Both the position numbers and the translations under genes were made by a program. A DNA stretch of 64,000 nucleotides, from assembly GCF_002925905.1 (NCBI RefSeq), contig NZ_PRDB01000008.1, positions 1-64,000 of the forward strand. The letters run 5' to 3'. This document shows, piece after piece, positions 39,021-50,653 of this stretch. Every line of letters begins with the position of its first letter. Positions within the stretch are counted from its first letter, which is position 1. The notes below the pieces were generated by a model. The model was not told the DNA's origin. It saw nothing but the letters and a program-made list of their open reading frames with translations, and did not search any database. The DNA is from Klebsiella michiganensis (GTDB taxonomy: Bacteria > Pseudomonadota > Gammaproteobacteria > Enterobacterales > Enterobacteriaceae).

Positions 39021-39742
39021 GCGGCACCGCCTTTCGCCTGCCCGGCGTTAACCTTGTCCAGCTCGCGCTGGAGATGGCGGTCGAGGCGCCACAGGCGGGC
39101 GGAGTGGATCAGGAAGGCGCAGACCGCCGTTGGGATCCCCCACAGGGCGATATGCAGCGGCTCGGTCTGAATGCCGCCCGACTCCAGCATAAAGTTATGC
39201 ATAAAGATAATCGCCCCGAAGGCGACGAAAATATCTTCCCCGAAGAACAGGCCCACGTTGTCGGTCGCCGCCGACATCGCACGCAGACGATAGCGCACCT
39301 CGCCGGGCAAGGCGCCGAAGTTTTTCTCCGCCGCCCCTTCCGCCATCGGCGCCAGCAGCGGGCGCACCATCTGCGGATGACCACCCAGGCTAGTGAGGCC
39401 CATCGCCGCGGTCACTTCACGAACGAACAGATAGACGATAAGCAGACGACCGGCGGTGGCGCTGCGGATCTTCGCGATCCACGTCTGCGCGCGCTCTTTC
39501 AGACCGTGCCGCTCCAGCAGGCCAATCACCGCCAGCGGCAGCAGCAGAATAAACGGCAGGTTGCGGGTATTAAGAAATCCTTCTCCCAGCTTTTCCAGAA
39601 TGGTCGCGATCGGCATATGCGCCGTCAGACCCGTGATGATCCCGGACACAATAACCACCAGTACCGGGTTAAAACGCAGAACAAATCCGACCACGATCGC
39701 AGCAATGCCGATCAGTGGCCAGAGAGATAATGACTCTCCCAT
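39017..39742 (-). CDS. DUF969 family membrane protein
   Basis: A 241-residue membrane protein of the DUF969 family with about six helices (ALNA-like SLWPLIGIAAIVVGFVLRF at the start). It is coupled to the DUF979 gene by a 4-base overlap, so the two are very probably made together as one carrier. It follows pxpA by 62 bases. The substrate is unknown; 5-oxoproline is the obvious candidate. Confidence 0.9.
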   Translation of the reverse strand: MGESLSLWPLIGIAAIVVGFVLRFNPVLVVIVSGIITGLTAHMPIATILEKLGEGFLNTRNLPFILLLPLAVIGLLERHGLKERAQTWIAKIRSATAGRLLIVYLFVREVTAAMGLTSLGGHPQMVRPLLAPMAEGAAEKNFGALPGEVRYRLRAMSAATDNVGLFFGEDIFVAFGAIIFMHNFMLESGGIQTEPLHIALWGIPTAVCAFLIHSARLWRLDRHLQRELDKVNAGQAKGGAA

Positions 39743-39804
39743 AGTTACATCCTGTATGTTGTTGTGAATTGTTGTCTAATGTTAATTGCTTGATAATATT
39801 GTTT

Positions 39805-40551
39805 TTATTCTTCTACTTCCGCACTGACCTGTATATTGCGCCCGGCAAACGCCGCGCGCAAGCGGCGCGCAAAATCCAGCGCGTGCTCGCCGTCGCCATG
39901 CAGGCAGACGGTTTCCGCCACCACGTGCGCCCATTCGCCGGTGATGCTCCGCACCCGGCTGTGCTGCACCATTTCCAGGGTTTGCGCCAGCGACTGCTCT
40001 TCGCTCTCGATCAGCGCGCCGGGCTGGGTACGCGGCACCAGGCTGCCGTCCGCCAGATAGCCGCGGTCGGCGAAGACCTCCTGGCGGGTGGTCAGCTGAT
40101 AACGCTGCCCGGCGCGAATCAGCTCGCTGCCCGCCAGGCCTACCAGCACCAGACCCGCGTCAACGTCATATACCGCTTTGGCGATAGCGTCAGCAAGCTG
40201 CGGATCTTTTGCCGCCTGGTTATAGAGCATGCCGTGCGGCTTGACGTGCTGCAGCTCGCCGCCCTGCGCGCGCACCAGCGCCGCCAGCGCGCCGACCTGA
40301 TACAGCGTTTGCGCATAAACCGTTTCCGGCGGCAGCTGCATCGCCGTACGGCCAAAATTTTCCCGGTCAGGAAAGCTGGGATGCGCGCCCACCGCGACGC
40401 CATATTTCAGCGCTTCGCGGACGCACTGCAGCATCATCACCGCATCGCCCGCATGGAAACCGCAGGCGATATTGGCGGAAGAGACCAGCTGCAGCAGCGC
40501 GCTATCGTTGGCGCAGCCTTCGCCCAGGTCGGCGTTTAAATCAATCTTCAT
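39805..40551 (-). CDS. pxpA: 5-oxoprolinase subunit PxpA (YbgL, LamB/YcsF family)
   Basis: A 248-residue subunit of bacterial ATP-dependent 5-oxoprolinase, which opens 5-oxoproline to glutamate. The family N-terminus [11 protein letters not shown] and the [15 protein letters not shown] motif are present; this fold uses conserved Asp/His residues. Its ATG lies 11 bases inside the pxpC end. Confidence 0.96.
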   Translation of the reverse strand: MKIDLNADLGEGCANDSALLQLVSSANIACGFHAGDAVMMLQCVREALKYGVAVGAHPSFPDRENFGRTAMQLPPETVYAQTLYQVGALAALVRAQGGELQHVKPHGMLYNQAAKDPQLADAIAKAVYDVDAGLVLVGLAGSELIRAGQRYQLTTRQEVFADRGYLADGSLVPRTQPGALIESEEQSLAQTLEMVQHSRVRSITGEWAHVVAETVCLHGDGEHALDFARRLRAAFAGRNIQVSAEVEE

Positions 40552-41472
40552 CGTTCAGTCTCCATGCCAGCTGTTCAAAATAACGTTGTCTGTCGGCGCG
40601 CGCCTTCAGCGCCTCCTCCAGGGAGCAGGGAACAAAGTGGATCGGCTGTCCCAGCGGGATCTGCGCCAGCTGGTACATATCAGCCTCGATAATGGTCGCA
40701 ATCCGCGGATAGCCGCCGGTGGTCTGCGCGTCGTTCATCAGTACGATGGGCTGGCCATTATGCGGAACCTGTACCACGCCGGGCAGCAGGCCGTGCGAAA
40801 GCATCTCGCGGTCGGTCGTCCGCTTCAGCGGTTGCCCCTGCAGACGATAGCCCATACGATTGCTCTGCGGGCTAAGCTGCCACGGCGAGCGCCAGAACGT
40901 GTCCTGCGACACGCTATCAAACTCCTGGTACTCGGGCCCGGGCAGCGCGCGGATGCGGTTGCCGATGGGGAGCTGCTTCACGCCGCGCGGCCCGCGGAAC
41001 TGCTTATCCGATTTCCCCAGCTTCAGCCGGTCTCCGTCCTGCAAACGTCGACCTTCCAGACCGCCAATCCCCACTTTCAGATCGGTGCTGCGCGAACCCA
41101 GCACCTTCGGCACCGCAATCCCCCCGCCACCGCCAGGTAGCTGCGCACACCGTGCTGCGGGTTCTTGAGCACCAGATGCTGCCCGGCCTTGACCGCCGTT
41201 CGCCAGCCCACCCATACCGGCTCGCCATCGAGTTTCGCCTCGCAGGCGGCGCCGGTCAGCGCAAACCAGCCGCTGCGTTCAAACTGAATATCCACCTGAC
41301 CCAGCGTTATCTCCAGCGCCGCGGCGTTAGCGCCGTTACCCACCAGCAGATTAGCGGTGACCAGCGCCGGCTTATCCATAGCGCCACAGCGGCTGATGCC
41401 CAGCTGACGCAGCCCTTCACGCCCGCCGTCCTGCACCGAGGTATACATTCCGGCGCGGATAATTTTTAACAT
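40541..41472 (-). pseudogene. pxpC: 5-oxoprolinase subunit PxpC (YbgK), frameshifted
   Basis: The reading frame starts normally at 41472 ([17 protein letters not shown]) and runs to LAVAGG near 41112. It then shifts and stops at 41077. The true continuation (GIAVPKVLGSRSTDLKVG through to RLNDED) is in the next frame and ends at 40541. One extra base in the run of six G (six C on the given strand, 41110-41115) restores a 310-residue protein, the E. coli length. The biotin-dependent-carboxylase-like domain is otherwise intact. It is either a recent inactivation or a homopolymer sequencing error. Confidence 0.9.
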
Positions 41473-42122
41473 ACGCCCTCCTTTTGCGGCACGAAACGCA
41501 CTCTGTCGCCGGAACGCAGCAGCACCGGCTCCTTGCGCTTCGGATCAAACAGCGCCAGCGGCGTACGCCCCAGCAGCTGCCATCCCCCCGGCGTCGCCAG
41601 CGGATAGATCCCGGTTTGCGCCCCGCCAATACCGACGGACCCGGCGGGCACCAGCAGGCGCGGCTCCGCCCGTCGCGGCATCGCCAGCTGATCCGGCAAG
41701 CCGCCGAAGTACGGGAACCCCGGCTGGAAGCCGAGGAACCACACCACGTACTCCACCGACGAATGCAGCTCAACCACCTGCTTTTCGCTCAGGCCGCTGT
41801 GGCGGGCAATTTCTCCCAGATCCGGTCCGTATTCGCCGCCATAAACTACCGGGACCGAGACCTCCCGCGATTCCGGTTCGAGCGTATCGCACTCCTCCCA
41901 CCAGAGCTGCAGGCGCTCAATCGCGTCCCACGCCGTCTGCTGCGGGTTGCGCAATATCACGGTAATGTTGTTCATGCCCGGGATGGCTTCCACCACCTCG
42001 GTATGGCCTACCAGCCGCTGGGCTAACCGCCAGATCCGCTTCTGGCTTTCCAGCGTCACCGGAGGCTCAAGCTCCAGTACGACTGCCGTTTCACCTAATA
42101 AATAACAACGCGCTCGCTGCAC
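41466..42122 (-). CDS. pxpB: 5-oxoprolinase subunit PxpB (YbgJ)
   Basis: A 218-residue PxpB/KipI-family subunit. The family core is visible: [23 protein letters not shown] and [14 protein letters not shown]...[10 protein letters not shown]. It works with PxpC and PxpA on 5-oxoproline. It overlaps pxpC by 7 bases and follows ybgI by 15. Confidence 0.96.
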   Translation of the reverse strand: MQRARCYLLGETAVVLELEPPVTLESQKRIWRLAQRLVGHTEVVEAIPGMNNITVILRNPQQTAWDAIERLQLWWEECDTLEPESREVSVPVVYGGEYGPDLGEIARHSGLSEKQVVELHSSVEYVVWFLGFQPGFPYFGGLPDQLAMPRRAEPRLLVPAGSVGIGGAQTGIYPLATPGGWQLLGRTPLALFDPKRKEPVLLRSGDRVRFVPQKEGVC

Positions 42123-42137
42123 TTTTGCCTCCGTTCA

Positions 42138-42881
42138 TCAGGCCGGGTTCGGGATATCAATAAACGTGACGTCCAGTTCGGTATTTTCCGTCAGCCATTC
42201 GCTTAACGCGCGAATGCCGCCGCGCTCGGTGGCATGGTGCCCGGCGGCGTAGAAATGCAGCCCCTGCTCGCGCGCCGAGTGTATGGTTTGCTCTGAAACT
42301 TCACCGGTAATAAACGCATCGACGCCAAAGCGGGCCGCGCTGTCGATAAAGCTTTGCCCACCGCCGGTGCACCAGGCCACGCGGGCGACTTTATCCGGCC
42401 CGGTGTCGCCGCACCACAGCGGTTTGCGACCCAGCCGCGCTTCAATCCATGAAGCCAGCTCCAGGCCCGATACCGCCATCGACAGTTCGCCCCACGGTAC
42501 CAGCGGTTCAATCTCCCCCATCACATTGATGCCGAGCAGCGACGCCAGCTGAGCGTTATTGCCCAGTTCCGGGTGAGCGTCGAGCGGCAGGTGCCAGCCA
42601 TAGAGGTTAATGTCGTTAGCCAGCAGCGTTTTGAGGCGATTGCGCTTCATGCCGCGAATGACCGGCGATTCGCCTTTCCAGAAGTAGCCGTGATGGACGA
42701 TCACCGCATCGGCCTCCAGGCGGACGGCTTCATCCAGCAGCGCCTGGCTGGCGGTCACGCCGGTGACGACTTTTTGTATCGTTTCGCGCCCTTCCACCTG
42801 GAGCCCGTTGGGGGCGTAATCACTGATGGCCGCGCTATTGAGTTTTTCATTAATCAGTTGTTCCAGTTCACTATTTTTCAT
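42138..42881 (-). CDS. ybgI: NIF3-family metal-binding protein YbgI (GTP cyclohydrolase 1 type 2)
   Basis: A 247-residue NIF3/DUF34 protein. Metal ligands are visible in VIVHHGYFWKG (His pair), the GEVSEQ segment (Glu) and the C-terminal FYAAGHHATERGG motif. E. coli YbgI is a toroidal hexamer with a di-metal site; a cyclohydrolase role has been proposed. It is the first gene of the pxp operon. The 270-base gap to divergent dtpD holds both promoters. Confidence 0.96.
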   Translation of the reverse strand: MKNSELEQLINEKLNSAAISDYAPNGLQVEGRETIQKVVTGVTASQALLDEAVRLEADAVIVHHGYFWKGESPVIRGMKRNRLKTLLANDINLYGWHLPLDAHPELGNNAQLASLLGINVMGEIEPLVPWGELSMAVSGLELASWIEARLGRKPLWCGDTGPDKVARVAWCTGGGQSFIDSAARFGVDAFITGEVSEQTIHSAREQGLHFYAAGHHATERGGIRALSEWLTENTELDVTFIDIPNPA

Positions 42882-43151
42882 TGCCGTTCCACCAGGTCAT
42901 CGTTCTATGCAGAGGAATAACATAACGGTATCCGTCCGGTCAGTCGATAGTTCTGCCGCTTCGCCGTCCATTTTGACTTTTCGCGAAATCCCGCAATTTG
43001 TCTACTCCCTCGCTCGCGCATTCGTGTATATTTATGCACTATTACAGCATATTAAATAACCAGAAAGCCCATAAGGCCATGAATATCGCTAGTTAATGGC
43101 TATTCATGCAGAAAGATCGACTTTCTTTTTTACGGCAGGACAAGGCATTAC

Positions 43152-44633
43152 ATGAACACACAATCCTCACAGCCGCGGGCGATTTATTACGTCGTTGCGC
43201 TGCAAATCTGGGAATATTTCAGTTTTTACGGCATGCGCGCGCTGCTGATTCTTTATCTCACCAATCAGCTCAAGTATGACGATAATCATGCTTATGCGCT
43301 GTTCAGCGCCTACTGTTCTTTAGTCTACGTCACGCCGATTCTCGGCGGCTTCCTGGCCGATAAGCTGCTGGGCAACCGCATGGCGGTAATGCTCGGCGCG
43401 CTGCTGATGGCCATCGGCCATCTGGTGCTCGGCGCCAGCGAAATCGCCCCTACCTTCCTCTATCTGTCGCTGGCGATTATTGTCTGCGGCTACGGGCTGT
43501 TTAAATCCAACGTCAGCTGCCTGCTCGGCGAGCTGTATGAACCCACCGACCCGCGCCGCGACGGCGGTTTTTCGCTGATGTACGCGGCGGGCAACGTCGG
43601 GTCTATCGTTGCGCCGATCGCCTGCGGCTACGTGCAGGAGGAGTACAGCTGGGCGATGGGCTTCGCGCTGGCGGCCATCGGCATGATCGCCGGGCTGGTG
43701 ATTTTCCTCAGCGGCAATCACCATTTCCGCCACACCCGGGGCGTCAATCGCGAAGCGCTGCGGGCGCGGACTTTCGTCTTACCAAACTGGGGCTGGCTGC
43801 TGGTGCTGCTGATCGCCGCGCCGCTGCTGATCACCGTGCTGTTCTGGCAGGAGTGGTCGGTTTACGCGCTGATTGTGGCGACGGTTATCGGCCTGGCGGT
43901 ACTGACGCGGATCTACCTGCGGGCGGAGACCGCCAGGCAGCGTAAAGAGCTGCGTCTGATTATGGTGCTCACCTGCTTCAGCCTGCTGTTCTGGGCCTTT
44001 GCGCAGCAGGGAGGCAGCTCCATCAGCCTCTATATCGACCGTTTTGTTAATCGTCATTTTATGGGCTATGAGATACCGACCGCGATGTTCCAGTCGGTGA
44101 ACGCCTTTGCGGTGATGCTTTGCGGAGTGGTGCTGGCGTGGCTGGTGAAGGAGAATATTAACGGCAACCGTACCGTGCGCATCTGGGGCAAATTTGCGCT
44201 GGGCCTCGGCCTGATGAGCGCCGGTTTCTGTATCCTGACCCTCAGCGCACGCTGGTCGGCGGCTTACGGACAATCTTCAATGCCGCTGATGGTGCTGGGC
44301 CTGGCGGTGATGGGCTTCGCCGAGCTGTTTATCGACCCGGTGGCGATGTCGCAGATTACCCGTATTGAGATCCCCGGCGTGACCGGGGTGCTGACCGGTA
44401 TTTATATGCTGCTCTCCGGCGCTATCGCTAACTATCTGGCAGGCGTGATTGCCGATCAAACGTCGCAGGGGTCGTTCGACGCCGCCGGGGCCGTCAACTA
44501 CTCGATCAACGCCTACATTGAGGTGTTCAGCCAGATAACCTGGGGCGCGCTGGCCTGCGTCGGCCTGGTGCTGGCTATCTGGCTGTATCACGCCGTTAAG
44601 ATCCGGACTCGTCGCCTGGCGTTGGAGTCTTAA
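43152..44633 (+). CDS. dtpD: Dipeptide permease DtpD (POT family)
   Basis: A 493-residue proton-coupled oligopeptide transporter with 14 predicted membrane helices. The helix-1 segment [19 protein letters not shown] replaces the usual ExxER motif, as in E. coli DtpD (YbgH), which has the same length. The POT signature [10 protein letters not shown] is present. It imports dipeptides, and its 3' end overlaps the convergent phr gene by 38 bases. Confidence 0.96.
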   Translation: MNTQSSQPRAIYYVVALQIWEYFSFYGMRALLILYLTNQLKYDDNHAYALFSAYCSLVYVTPILGGFLADKLLGNRMAVMLGALLMAIGHLVLGASEIAPTFLYLSLAIIVCGYGLFKSNVSCLLGELYEPTDPRRDGGFSLMYAAGNVGSIVAPIACGYVQEEYSWAMGFALAAIGMIAGLVIFLSGNHHFRHTRGVNREALRARTFVLPNWGWLLVLLIAAPLLITVLFWQEWSVYALIVATVIGLAVLTRIYLRAETARQRKELRLIMVLTCFSLLFWAFAQQGGSSISLYIDRFVNRHFMGYEIPTAMFQSVNAFAVMLCGVVLAWLVKENINGNRTVRIWGKFALGLGLMSAGFCILTLSARWSAAYGQSSMPLMVLGLAVMGFAELFIDPVAMSQITRIEIPGVTGVLTGIYMLLSGAIANYLAGVIADQTSQGSFDAAGAVNYSINAYIEVFSQITWGALACVGLVLAIWLYHAVKIRTRRLALES

Positions 44634-46044
44634 GCTCTCTGGCGGCTTCCCAGGCCGCCAGCGTCGCCAGCCGCGCCTGCTTGTGGTCAACAATCGGGCG
44701 CGGATAATCCAGCGTTACGCCCTGTTTCTCCGCCCACAGCCACGGTTGATGCACCGCTTTTTCAGGTACCCCGGCCAGCTCCGGCAGCCATTGACGAATA
44801 AACTGCCCCGCTTTGTCGAAGCGCTCTCCCTGGGTCGTCGGGTTAAAAATACGAAAATAGGGCGCGGCATCGGTACCCGTTGAAGCCGCCCACTGCCAGC
44901 CGCCGTTATTCGCCGCCAGATCGCCATCAATAAGCTGTTCGATAAAGTAGCGCTCGCCCAGCCGCCAGTCGATGCGCAGGTCTTTCACCAGGAAACTGGC
45001 GACAATCATCCGCAGGCGGTTATGCATCCAGCCGGTCGCATTAAGCTGACGCATCGCGGCGTCGACAATCGGGAAGCCGGTTTGCCCGCGCTGCCAGGCC
45101 TGAAGCGCGGATTTATCGTCCAGCCACGCCACGTTATCGGTCCAGTCGATAAAAGGCCGCCCCTTACACAAGTTTGGGTAGTAAACCATCAGGTGACGAT
45201 AAAACTCGCGCCAGATAAGCTCGTTGAGCCATACCGATCCGGCTTCGCCATCCAGCGCCCGCGGCTGCTCAACCCGCAAACGGTGCAGGCACTGGCGCGG
45301 TGAGAGCGCGCCCACCGCCAGGCACGGCGACAGTCGGCTGGTCCCCTCGATGGCGGGAAGATCGCGCTGCTGCTCATAGTCGGCGGCCTTTTGCTGGCAG
45401 AAGCCGCGAAGCCGGGCGATGGCGCTTTTTTCATCCGCGGCGAACAGCTCGCTATCAAATGGCGTCTGCGGATAATCTATTTTCACTTCAGACGCCGCAG
45501 CGATGGGCCCGCCCGCGCGGACTTTCGGCGCGGCGACGCACTCCGGCAGCGCTTCCTGCAAACGGCGAATAAAGGCATTTTTAAACGGCGTAAAGACCTT
45601 ATACATTTCACGACTGCCGGTCAGTACGCTGCCCGGCGGCAGCAGAACGCTGTCATCAAAGCCCTGACAGGTCACCTCCGCTAAGGATTTCTCCACCGCC
45701 GCATCGCGCTGGCGTTCATTGATTTCGTACTGGTAGTTATAAAACAGATGGGTCACCTGCCGCTGCCGGCAAATGCTGGCGAGCAGCGCCACGCTGGCGG
45801 TGAAATCTGCGGCATGTTCAATCTGCAGCGGGATCCCCTTTTCGGCCAGCGCCGCTTGCAGGCTATGAAGGTGGCTGACCATAAACGCCGCCTGGCGCGG
45901 CGCCATACCGTGCTGGCGCCATTGCCCAGGCGTGGCGATAAATAATCCCAGCACCTCGGCATCGGGATCGCGGCAGGCGGCGGCGAGCGCCAGGTTATCG
46001 TGGATGCGCAAATCCGCGCGAAACCAGACCAGATGGGTGGCCAT
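44596..46044 (-). CDS. phr: Deoxyribodipyrimidine photolyase
   Basis: A 482-residue CPD photolyase that repairs cyclobutane pyrimidine dimers with light. It has an N-terminal alpha/beta antenna domain ([15 protein letters not shown]) and a C-terminal FAD domain with the [28 protein letters not shown] and [20 protein letters not shown] motifs, including the tryptophans of electron transfer. It is about ten residues longer than E. coli Phr. In E. coli ybgA precedes phr; no ybgA is present here. Confidence 0.97.
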   Translation of the reverse strand: MATHLVWFRADLRIHDNLALAAACRDPDAEVLGLFIATPGQWRQHGMAPRQAAFMVSHLHSLQAALAEKGIPLQIEHAADFTASVALLASICRQRQVTHLFYNYQYEINERQRDAAVEKSLAEVTCQGFDDSVLLPPGSVLTGSREMYKVFTPFKNAFIRRLQEALPECVAAPKVRAGGPIAAASEVKIDYPQTPFDSELFAADEKSAIARLRGFCQQKAADYEQQRDLPAIEGTSRLSPCLAVGALSPRQCLHRLRVEQPRALDGEAGSVWLNELIWREFYRHLMVYYPNLCKGRPFIDWTDNVAWLDDKSALQAWQRGQTGFPIVDAAMRQLNATGWMHNRLRMIVASFLVKDLRIDWRLGERYFIEQLIDGDLAANNGGWQWAASTGTDAAPYFRIFNPTTQGERFDKAGQFIRQWLPELAGVPEKAVHQPWLWAEKQGVTLDYPRPIVDHKQARLATLAAWEAARELKTPTPGDESGS

Positions 46045-46143
46045 AGCATTCCTTTCATCATGAAAATTGATAAGTTCGACTTATATTTAACCCTCCCGCA
46101 GGCTTAACCTTCGGGGAGTGAATAAGTGTAAGCCACTCATGGC

Positions 46144-46171
46144 AAAAAAAAACCGCCGGGTAAACCGGCGG
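46144..46171 (-). terminator. Rho-independent terminator after ybfA
   Basis: On the minus strand the 7-bp stem CCGCCGG-tttac-CCGGCGG is followed by nine T residues. It lies 118 bases past the ybfA stop and before phr, so phr needs its own promoter. Confidence 0.85.
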
Positions 46172-46288
46172 CATGATGATAAGGCAATCTGTTGGCACGC
46201 TGTGCCGGGGAAAACAGGGTAAATAAGCCAGGATATCAATCCATTAGCCCGTTTCCGCAGCGCGCGCCCGCTGAGCCATAAACCGTTA

Positions 46289-46495
46289 TTAATAAAAATC
46301 TGCGGAGACTTTTTCAGCCTGCGCCAGCCATACCGGCTGTTCGCTGGTTTTCGCCCACACGCGGTGCAGCCAGCTGTAAAAACGGGCGCGATCTTTCCAG
46401 AACAGCATTATTGGCAGCGCCAGCACGCCAGCCGCCACGGCGAAAGCGCGACGCGCAAAGATGATATGAGCAGGATAAGTTTTGTACAACGCCAT
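46289..46495 (-). CDS. ybfA: DUF2517 family protein YbfA
   Basis: A 68-residue small protein with one hydrophobic helix (about 14-32). It resembles E. coli YbfA in [21 protein letters not shown] and in length. The start at 46495 follows a GGGGAGAG ribosome site; an in-frame ATG 33 bases upstream gives an untypical extension. Function is unknown. It is divergent from kdp, as in E. coli. Confidence 0.93.
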   Translation of the reverse strand: MALYKTYPAHIIFARRAFAVAAGVLALPIMLFWKDRARFYSWLHRVWAKTSEQPVWLAQAEKVSADFY

Positions 46496-46704
46496 AATTT
46501 CTCTCCCCTTTGTCAGGCCGGCAAGCAAAGCCGGTAAAGTTAATCTGTTTCTCTGCTTAAAATAGTACCGCTTTGGCTGTAATTTTACTACTCATCCGAC
46601 CACTAAAAAGCACGTATTTAGCCTTTATTTACATTCACCCGGTAACTTAGTTACAAAAAAGTTAAATTAATACTAACCATTAGTTAAATTGTGGTCTTGG
46701 CGAT

Positions 46705-46725
46705 TTTTATATTTTTTTTACACCC
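46705..46725 (+). promoter_or_regulatory. Putative KdpE operator upstream of kdpF
   Basis: The T-rich tract TTTATATTTTTTTTACACCC and the following CCGCCG...GATTTTTGCGAAATCTTTGCG closely resemble the KdpE-binding and promoter region of the E. coli kdp operon. It lies about 80 bases before kdpF. The rest of the 309-base ybfA-kdpF gap is AT-rich with nothing else clear. Confidence 0.6.
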
Positions 46726-46804
46726 CCGCCGCTGATTTTTGCGAAATCTTTGCGCCCGACTGCCTATTCTCCTCGTATATCAAAAAGACACCCGGAGGTG
46801 GATT

Positions 46805-46894
46805 GTGAGTGCAGGCGTAATCGCTGGCGTAGCGCTGGTGTTCCTGTTGCTGGTTTATCTGGTTTATGCCCTGATACACGCGGAGGCATTCTGA
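46805..46894 (+). CDS. kdpF: K(+)-transporting ATPase subunit KdpF
   Basis: A 29-residue single-helix lipid-like stabiliser of the KdpFABC complex. It starts with GTG after a GGAGGTG ribosome site, reads [20 protein letters not shown], and ends in a TGATG overlap with kdpA. Confidence 0.94.
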   Translation: MSAGVIAGVALVFLLLVYLVYALIHAEAF

Positions 46895-48573
46895 TGGCCG
46901 CTCAAGGATTTTTACTCATCGCGAGCTTTATTCTGCTGCTGATGATCCTGGCTCGTCCGCTGGGCACGGCGCTGGCGACGATGATCAATGATGCCCCGCT
47001 ACCGGGCCTGGCCGGCATCGAACGCGGTTTATGGCGGGCGGCGGGCATTCGTTCGCAGGAGATGAACTGGTATCAATATTTATTCGCTATTCTGCTGTTT
47101 AACGCGCTGGGTCTGCTGGTCCTGTTCACGCTGCTGATGTTCCAGGGCTCGCTGCCGCTCAATCCGCAGCACCTGCCCGGCCTGTCGTGGGACCTGGCGC
47201 TGAATACGGCGGTGAGCTTTGTCAGCAACACCAACTGGCAGGCCTATGCCGGTGAAACCACCATGAGTAGCCTTAGCCAGATGGCCGGGCTGGCGGTGCA
47301 AAACTTCCTCTCCGCCGCCACCGGCATCGCGGTGATCTTTGCCCTTACCCGCGCTTACGCCCGGCAGAAAGTCAGCACCCTGGGCAACGCCTGGGTCGAT
47401 CTGACCCGCATCACCCTCTGGCTGCTGCTGCCCATTTCGCTGCTCATCGCGCTGTTCTTTATTCAGCAGGGCGTGCCGCAGAGTTTTTCCCCGAATCAGG
47501 GCTTTACCTCGCTTGAAGGGGTGCGCCAGATGCTGCCGATGGGGCCGGTGGCTTCACAGGAAGCGATCAAAATGCTGGGTACTAACGGCGGCGGCTTCTT
47601 TAACGCCAACTCAGCGCATCCGTTTGAAAACCCAACCGCGCTGACCAACCTGGTGCAGATGCTGGCGATCTTTCTCATCCCGGCGGCGCTGTGCTTCGCT
47701 TTCGGCGAGGTGGTGGGCGATCGCCGTCAGGGACGGGCCATTCTATGGGCGATGACGCTCATCTTCATCGTCTGCGTGGCGGTGGTGATGTGGGCGGAAA
47801 CCCGCGGTAACCCGCATCTGCTGAGCCTTGGCGCCGACAGCAGTATCAATATGGAAGGCAAAGAGAGCCGGTTCGGTATTCTCGCCAGCAGCCTGTTTGC
47901 CGTGGTCACCACCGCCGCGTCCTGCGGGGCGGTCAACGCCATGCACGACTCCTTTACCGCGCTGGGCGGAATGGTCCCCATGTGGCTGATGCAGATAGGC
48001 GAAGTGGTCTTCGGCGGCGTCGGCTCGGGTCTGTATGGCATGCTGCTGTTCGTGATGCTGGCGGTATTTATCGCCGGGCTGATGATTGGCCGCACCCCGG
48101 AGTACCTCGGGAAGAAAATTGACGTCCGCGAAATGAAAATGATTGCGCTGGCGATCCTCGTGACCCCGACGCTGGTGCTCCTCGGCACGGCGCTGGCGAT
48201 GATGACCGAAGCCGGTCGCGCGGGCATGTTCAACCCCGGGCCGCACGGCTTCAGCGAAGTGCTGTACGCCGTCACCTCGGCGGCCAACAACAACGGCAGC
48301 GCCTTTGGCGGCCTCAGCGCGGCGACGCCGTTCTGGAACCTGCTGCTAGCGTTCTGCATGCTGGTTGGCCGCTTCGCGGTCATTATCCCGGTGATGGCGA
48401 TTGCCGGTTCGCTGGTAACGAAGAAAATTCAGCCCGCCGGCAGCGGCACGCTAGCCACCCATGACGCGCTGTTTATCGGCCTGCTGATCGGCACCGTGCT
48501 GTTGGTTGGCGCCCTGACCTTTATTCCCGCGCTGGCGCTCGGCCCGCTGGCGGAACACTTTTCCTTACTTTAA
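46894..48573 (+). CDS. kdpA: K(+)-transporting ATPase subunit KdpA
   Basis: A 559-residue potassium-channel-like subunit of the high-affinity KdpFABC pump, with about ten membrane helices. The selectivity-filter-type motifs are seen as [27 protein letters not shown] and [10 protein letters not shown]. The start at 46894 overlaps kdpF by one base; an upstream in-frame ATG lies outside kdpF and has no ribosome site. Confidence 0.97.
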   Translation: MAAQGFLLIASFILLLMILARPLGTALATMINDAPLPGLAGIERGLWRAAGIRSQEMNWYQYLFAILLFNALGLLVLFTLLMFQGSLPLNPQHLPGLSWDLALNTAVSFVSNTNWQAYAGETTMSSLSQMAGLAVQNFLSAATGIAVIFALTRAYARQKVSTLGNAWVDLTRITLWLLLPISLLIALFFIQQGVPQSFSPNQGFTSLEGVRQMLPMGPVASQEAIKMLGTNGGGFFNANSAHPFENPTALTNLVQMLAIFLIPAALCFAFGEVVGDRRQGRAILWAMTLIFIVCVAVVMWAETRGNPHLLSLGADSSINMEGKESRFGILASSLFAVVTTAASCGAVNAMHDSFTALGGMVPMWLMQIGEVVFGGVGSGLYGMLLFVMLAVFIAGLMIGRTPEYLGKKIDVREMKMIALAILVTPTLVLLGTALAMMTEAGRAGMFNPGPHGFSEVLYAVTSAANNNGSAFGGLSAATPFWNLLLAFCMLVGRFAVIIPVMAIAGSLVTKKIQPAGSGTLATHDALFIGLLIGTVLLVGALTFIPALALGPLAEHFSLL

Positions 48574-48594
48574 GCGATTGCGGAGCAACCTGTT

Positions 48595-50643
48595 ATGAGT
48601 CGCAAATCATTAGCCCTGCTGGAGCCGACGCTGGTGCGTCAGGCCCTGCTGGACGCCGTGAAAAAACTGAGCCCTGCCATACAGTGGCGTAACCCGGTGA
48701 TGTTTATCGTCTGGATTGGCAGTCTGCTCACCACCCTGCTGGCTCTTGCCATGGCAAGCGGGCAGATCGCCGGCAGCGCCGGATTTACCGCCGCCGTGAG
48801 TCTCTGGCTGTGGTTCACCGTCCTGTTCGCCAACTTCGCCGAAGCGATGGCGGAAGGCCGCAGTAAAGCGCAGGCTAACAGCCTCAAAGGGGTCAAAAAG
48901 ACCGCCTTTGCCCGTAAGCTGCGCGCGCCGCAGCACGATGCGCAAATTGACCACGTCCCCGCCGAAGAGCTGCGTAAAGGCGACGTGGTGCTGGTCGAAG
49001 CGGGGGATATTATTCCCTGCGATGGCGAAGTTATCGAAGGCGGCGCGTCGGTGGATGAGAGCGCCATTACCGGTGAATCCGCGCCGGTTATCCGCGAGTC
49101 CGGCGGCGACTTCGCCTCGGTGACCGGCGGGACGCGTATTCTCTCCGACTGGCTGGTGATCCGCTGCAGCGTCAACCCCGGCGAAACCTTCCTTGACCGG
49201 ATGATCGCCATGGTTGAAGGCGCCCAGCGCCGCAAGACGCCGAACGAAATCGCGCTGACTATCCTGCTTATCGCCCTGACCCTGGTGTTCCTGCTGGCCA
49301 CCGCCACCATCTGGCCCTTCTCCGCCTGGAGCGGTAACGCGGTCAGCGTCACGGTGCTGGTGGCGCTGCTGGTGTGCCTGATCCCCACCACTATCGGCGG
49401 CCTGCTGTCGGCCATCGGCGTCGCCGGGATGAGCCGCATGCTCGGCGCGAACGTGATCGCCACCAGCGGCCGCGCGGTTGAAGCGGCGGGCGACGTCGAC
49501 GTCCTGCTGCTGGACAAAACCGGCACCATTACCCTCGGCAACCGCCAGGCTTCGGCATTCCTGCCTGCGCAGGGCGTGGAAGAGAAAACCCTTGCCGATG
49601 CCGCCCAGCTGTCGTCGCTGGCCGACGAAACGCCGGAAGGCCGCAGCATCGTGGTGCTGGCAAAACAGCGCTTTAATCTGCGCGAGCGCGATCTGCAATC
49701 GCTGCATGCCACCTTCGTGCCGTTTACCGCCCAGACCCGGATGAGCGGCATCAACATCGACCAGCGGATGATCCGCAAAGGTTCCGTGGATGCCATTCGC
49801 CGCCACGTTGAGGCCAACGGCGGCCACTTCCCGGCCGACGTCGATAAACAGGTTGAAGACGTGGCGCGTCTTGGCGCTACGCCGCTGGTGGTCGCCGAAG
49901 GCGAACGCGTGTTGGGGATTATCTCGCTGAAAGATATCGTCAAAGGTGGCATCAAAGAGCGTTTTGCCCAACTGCGTAAAATGGGGATTAAGACGGTGAT
50001 GATCACCGGCGATAACCGCCTGACCGCCGCCGCTATTGCCGCGGAAGCAGGCGTGGACGACTTTCTCGCCGAAGCGACGCCGGAGGCCAAGCTGGCGTTG
50101 ATCCGCCAGTATCAAGCGGAAGGACGGCTGGTGGCGATGACCGGCGACGGTACCAACGACGCCCCGGCGCTGGCGCAGGCCGACGTGGCGGTTGCGATGA
50201 ACTCCGGTACCCAGGCGGCGAAAGAGGCGGGCAATATGGTGGATCTCGACTCTAACCCCACCAAACTGATCGAGGTCGTACATATCGGTAAACAGATGCT
50301 GATGACCCGCGGTTCGTTAACCACTTTCAGTATCGCCAACGACGTGGCGAAGTACTTTGCCATCATTCCGGCCGCCTTTGCCGCCGTCTATCCGCCGCTG
50401 GCGATGCTTAACGTGATGCATCTGCACTCGCCTTCTTCGGCGATCCTGAGCGCGGTGATTTTTAATGCGCTGATTATCATCTTCCTGATCCCGCTAGCGC
50501 TGAAGGGCGTGAGCTATAAGCCGCTGACGGCCTCGGCGATGCTGCGCCGCAACCTGTGGGTCTACGGCCTGGGCGGACTGCTGGTGCCCTTTATCGGTAT
50601 CAAAGCGATCGACCTGTTATTGACCCTGACCGGGCTGCTGTGA
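48595..50643 (+). CDS. kdpB: K(+)-transporting ATPase ATP-binding subunit KdpB
   Basis: A 682-residue P-type ATPase that powers KdpFABC. Phosphorylated Asp307 is in [10 protein letters not shown]. The actuator motif TGES has Ser162, the residue whose phosphorylation inhibits the E. coli pump. The ATP-binding domain and the hinge [15 protein letters not shown] are intact, with about seven membrane helices. It starts 21 bases after kdpA. The very long antisense frames over it are shadows. Confidence 0.98.
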   Translation: MSRKSLALLEPTLVRQALLDAVKKLSPAIQWRNPVMFIVWIGSLLTTLLALAMASGQIAGSAGFTAAVSLWLWFTVLFANFAEAMAEGRSKAQANSLKGVKKTAFARKLRAPQHDAQIDHVPAEELRKGDVVLVEAGDIIPCDGEVIEGGASVDESAITGESAPVIRESGGDFASVTGGTRILSDWLVIRCSVNPGETFLDRMIAMVEGAQRRKTPNEIALTILLIALTLVFLLATATIWPFSAWSGNAVSVTVLVALLVCLIPTTIGGLLSAIGVAGMSRMLGANVIATSGRAVEAAGDVDVLLLDKTGTITLGNRQASAFLPAQGVEEKTLADAAQLSSLADETPEGRSIVVLAKQRFNLRERDLQSLHATFVPFTAQTRMSGINIDQRMIRKGSVDAIRRHVEANGGHFPADVDKQVEDVARLGATPLVVAEGERVLGIISLKDIVKGGIKERFAQLRKMGIKTVMITGDNRLTAAAIAAEAGVDDFLAEATPEAKLALIRQYQAEGRLVAMTGDGTNDAPALAQADVAVAMNSGTQAAKEAGNMVDLDSNPTKLIEVVHIGKQMLMTRGSLTTFSIANDVAKYFAIIPAAFAAVYPPLAMLNVMHLHSPSSAILSAVIFNALIIIFLIPLALKGVSYKPLTASAMLRRNLWVYGLGGLLVPFIGIKAIDLLLTLTGLL

Positions 50644-50653
50644 GGAAAAAACC

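Noticed and set aside
41004-41472. Programmed frameshift in pxpC
   Set aside because: The run of G lacks the usual slippery heptamer and stimulatory structure, and relatives encode pxpC in one frame. A simple one-base loss or sequencing error is more likely.
44596-44633. Gene fusion or annotation error at the dtpD/phr ends
   Set aside because: Both proteins match their families to the last residues; this is a normal 38-base overlap of convergent 3' ends.
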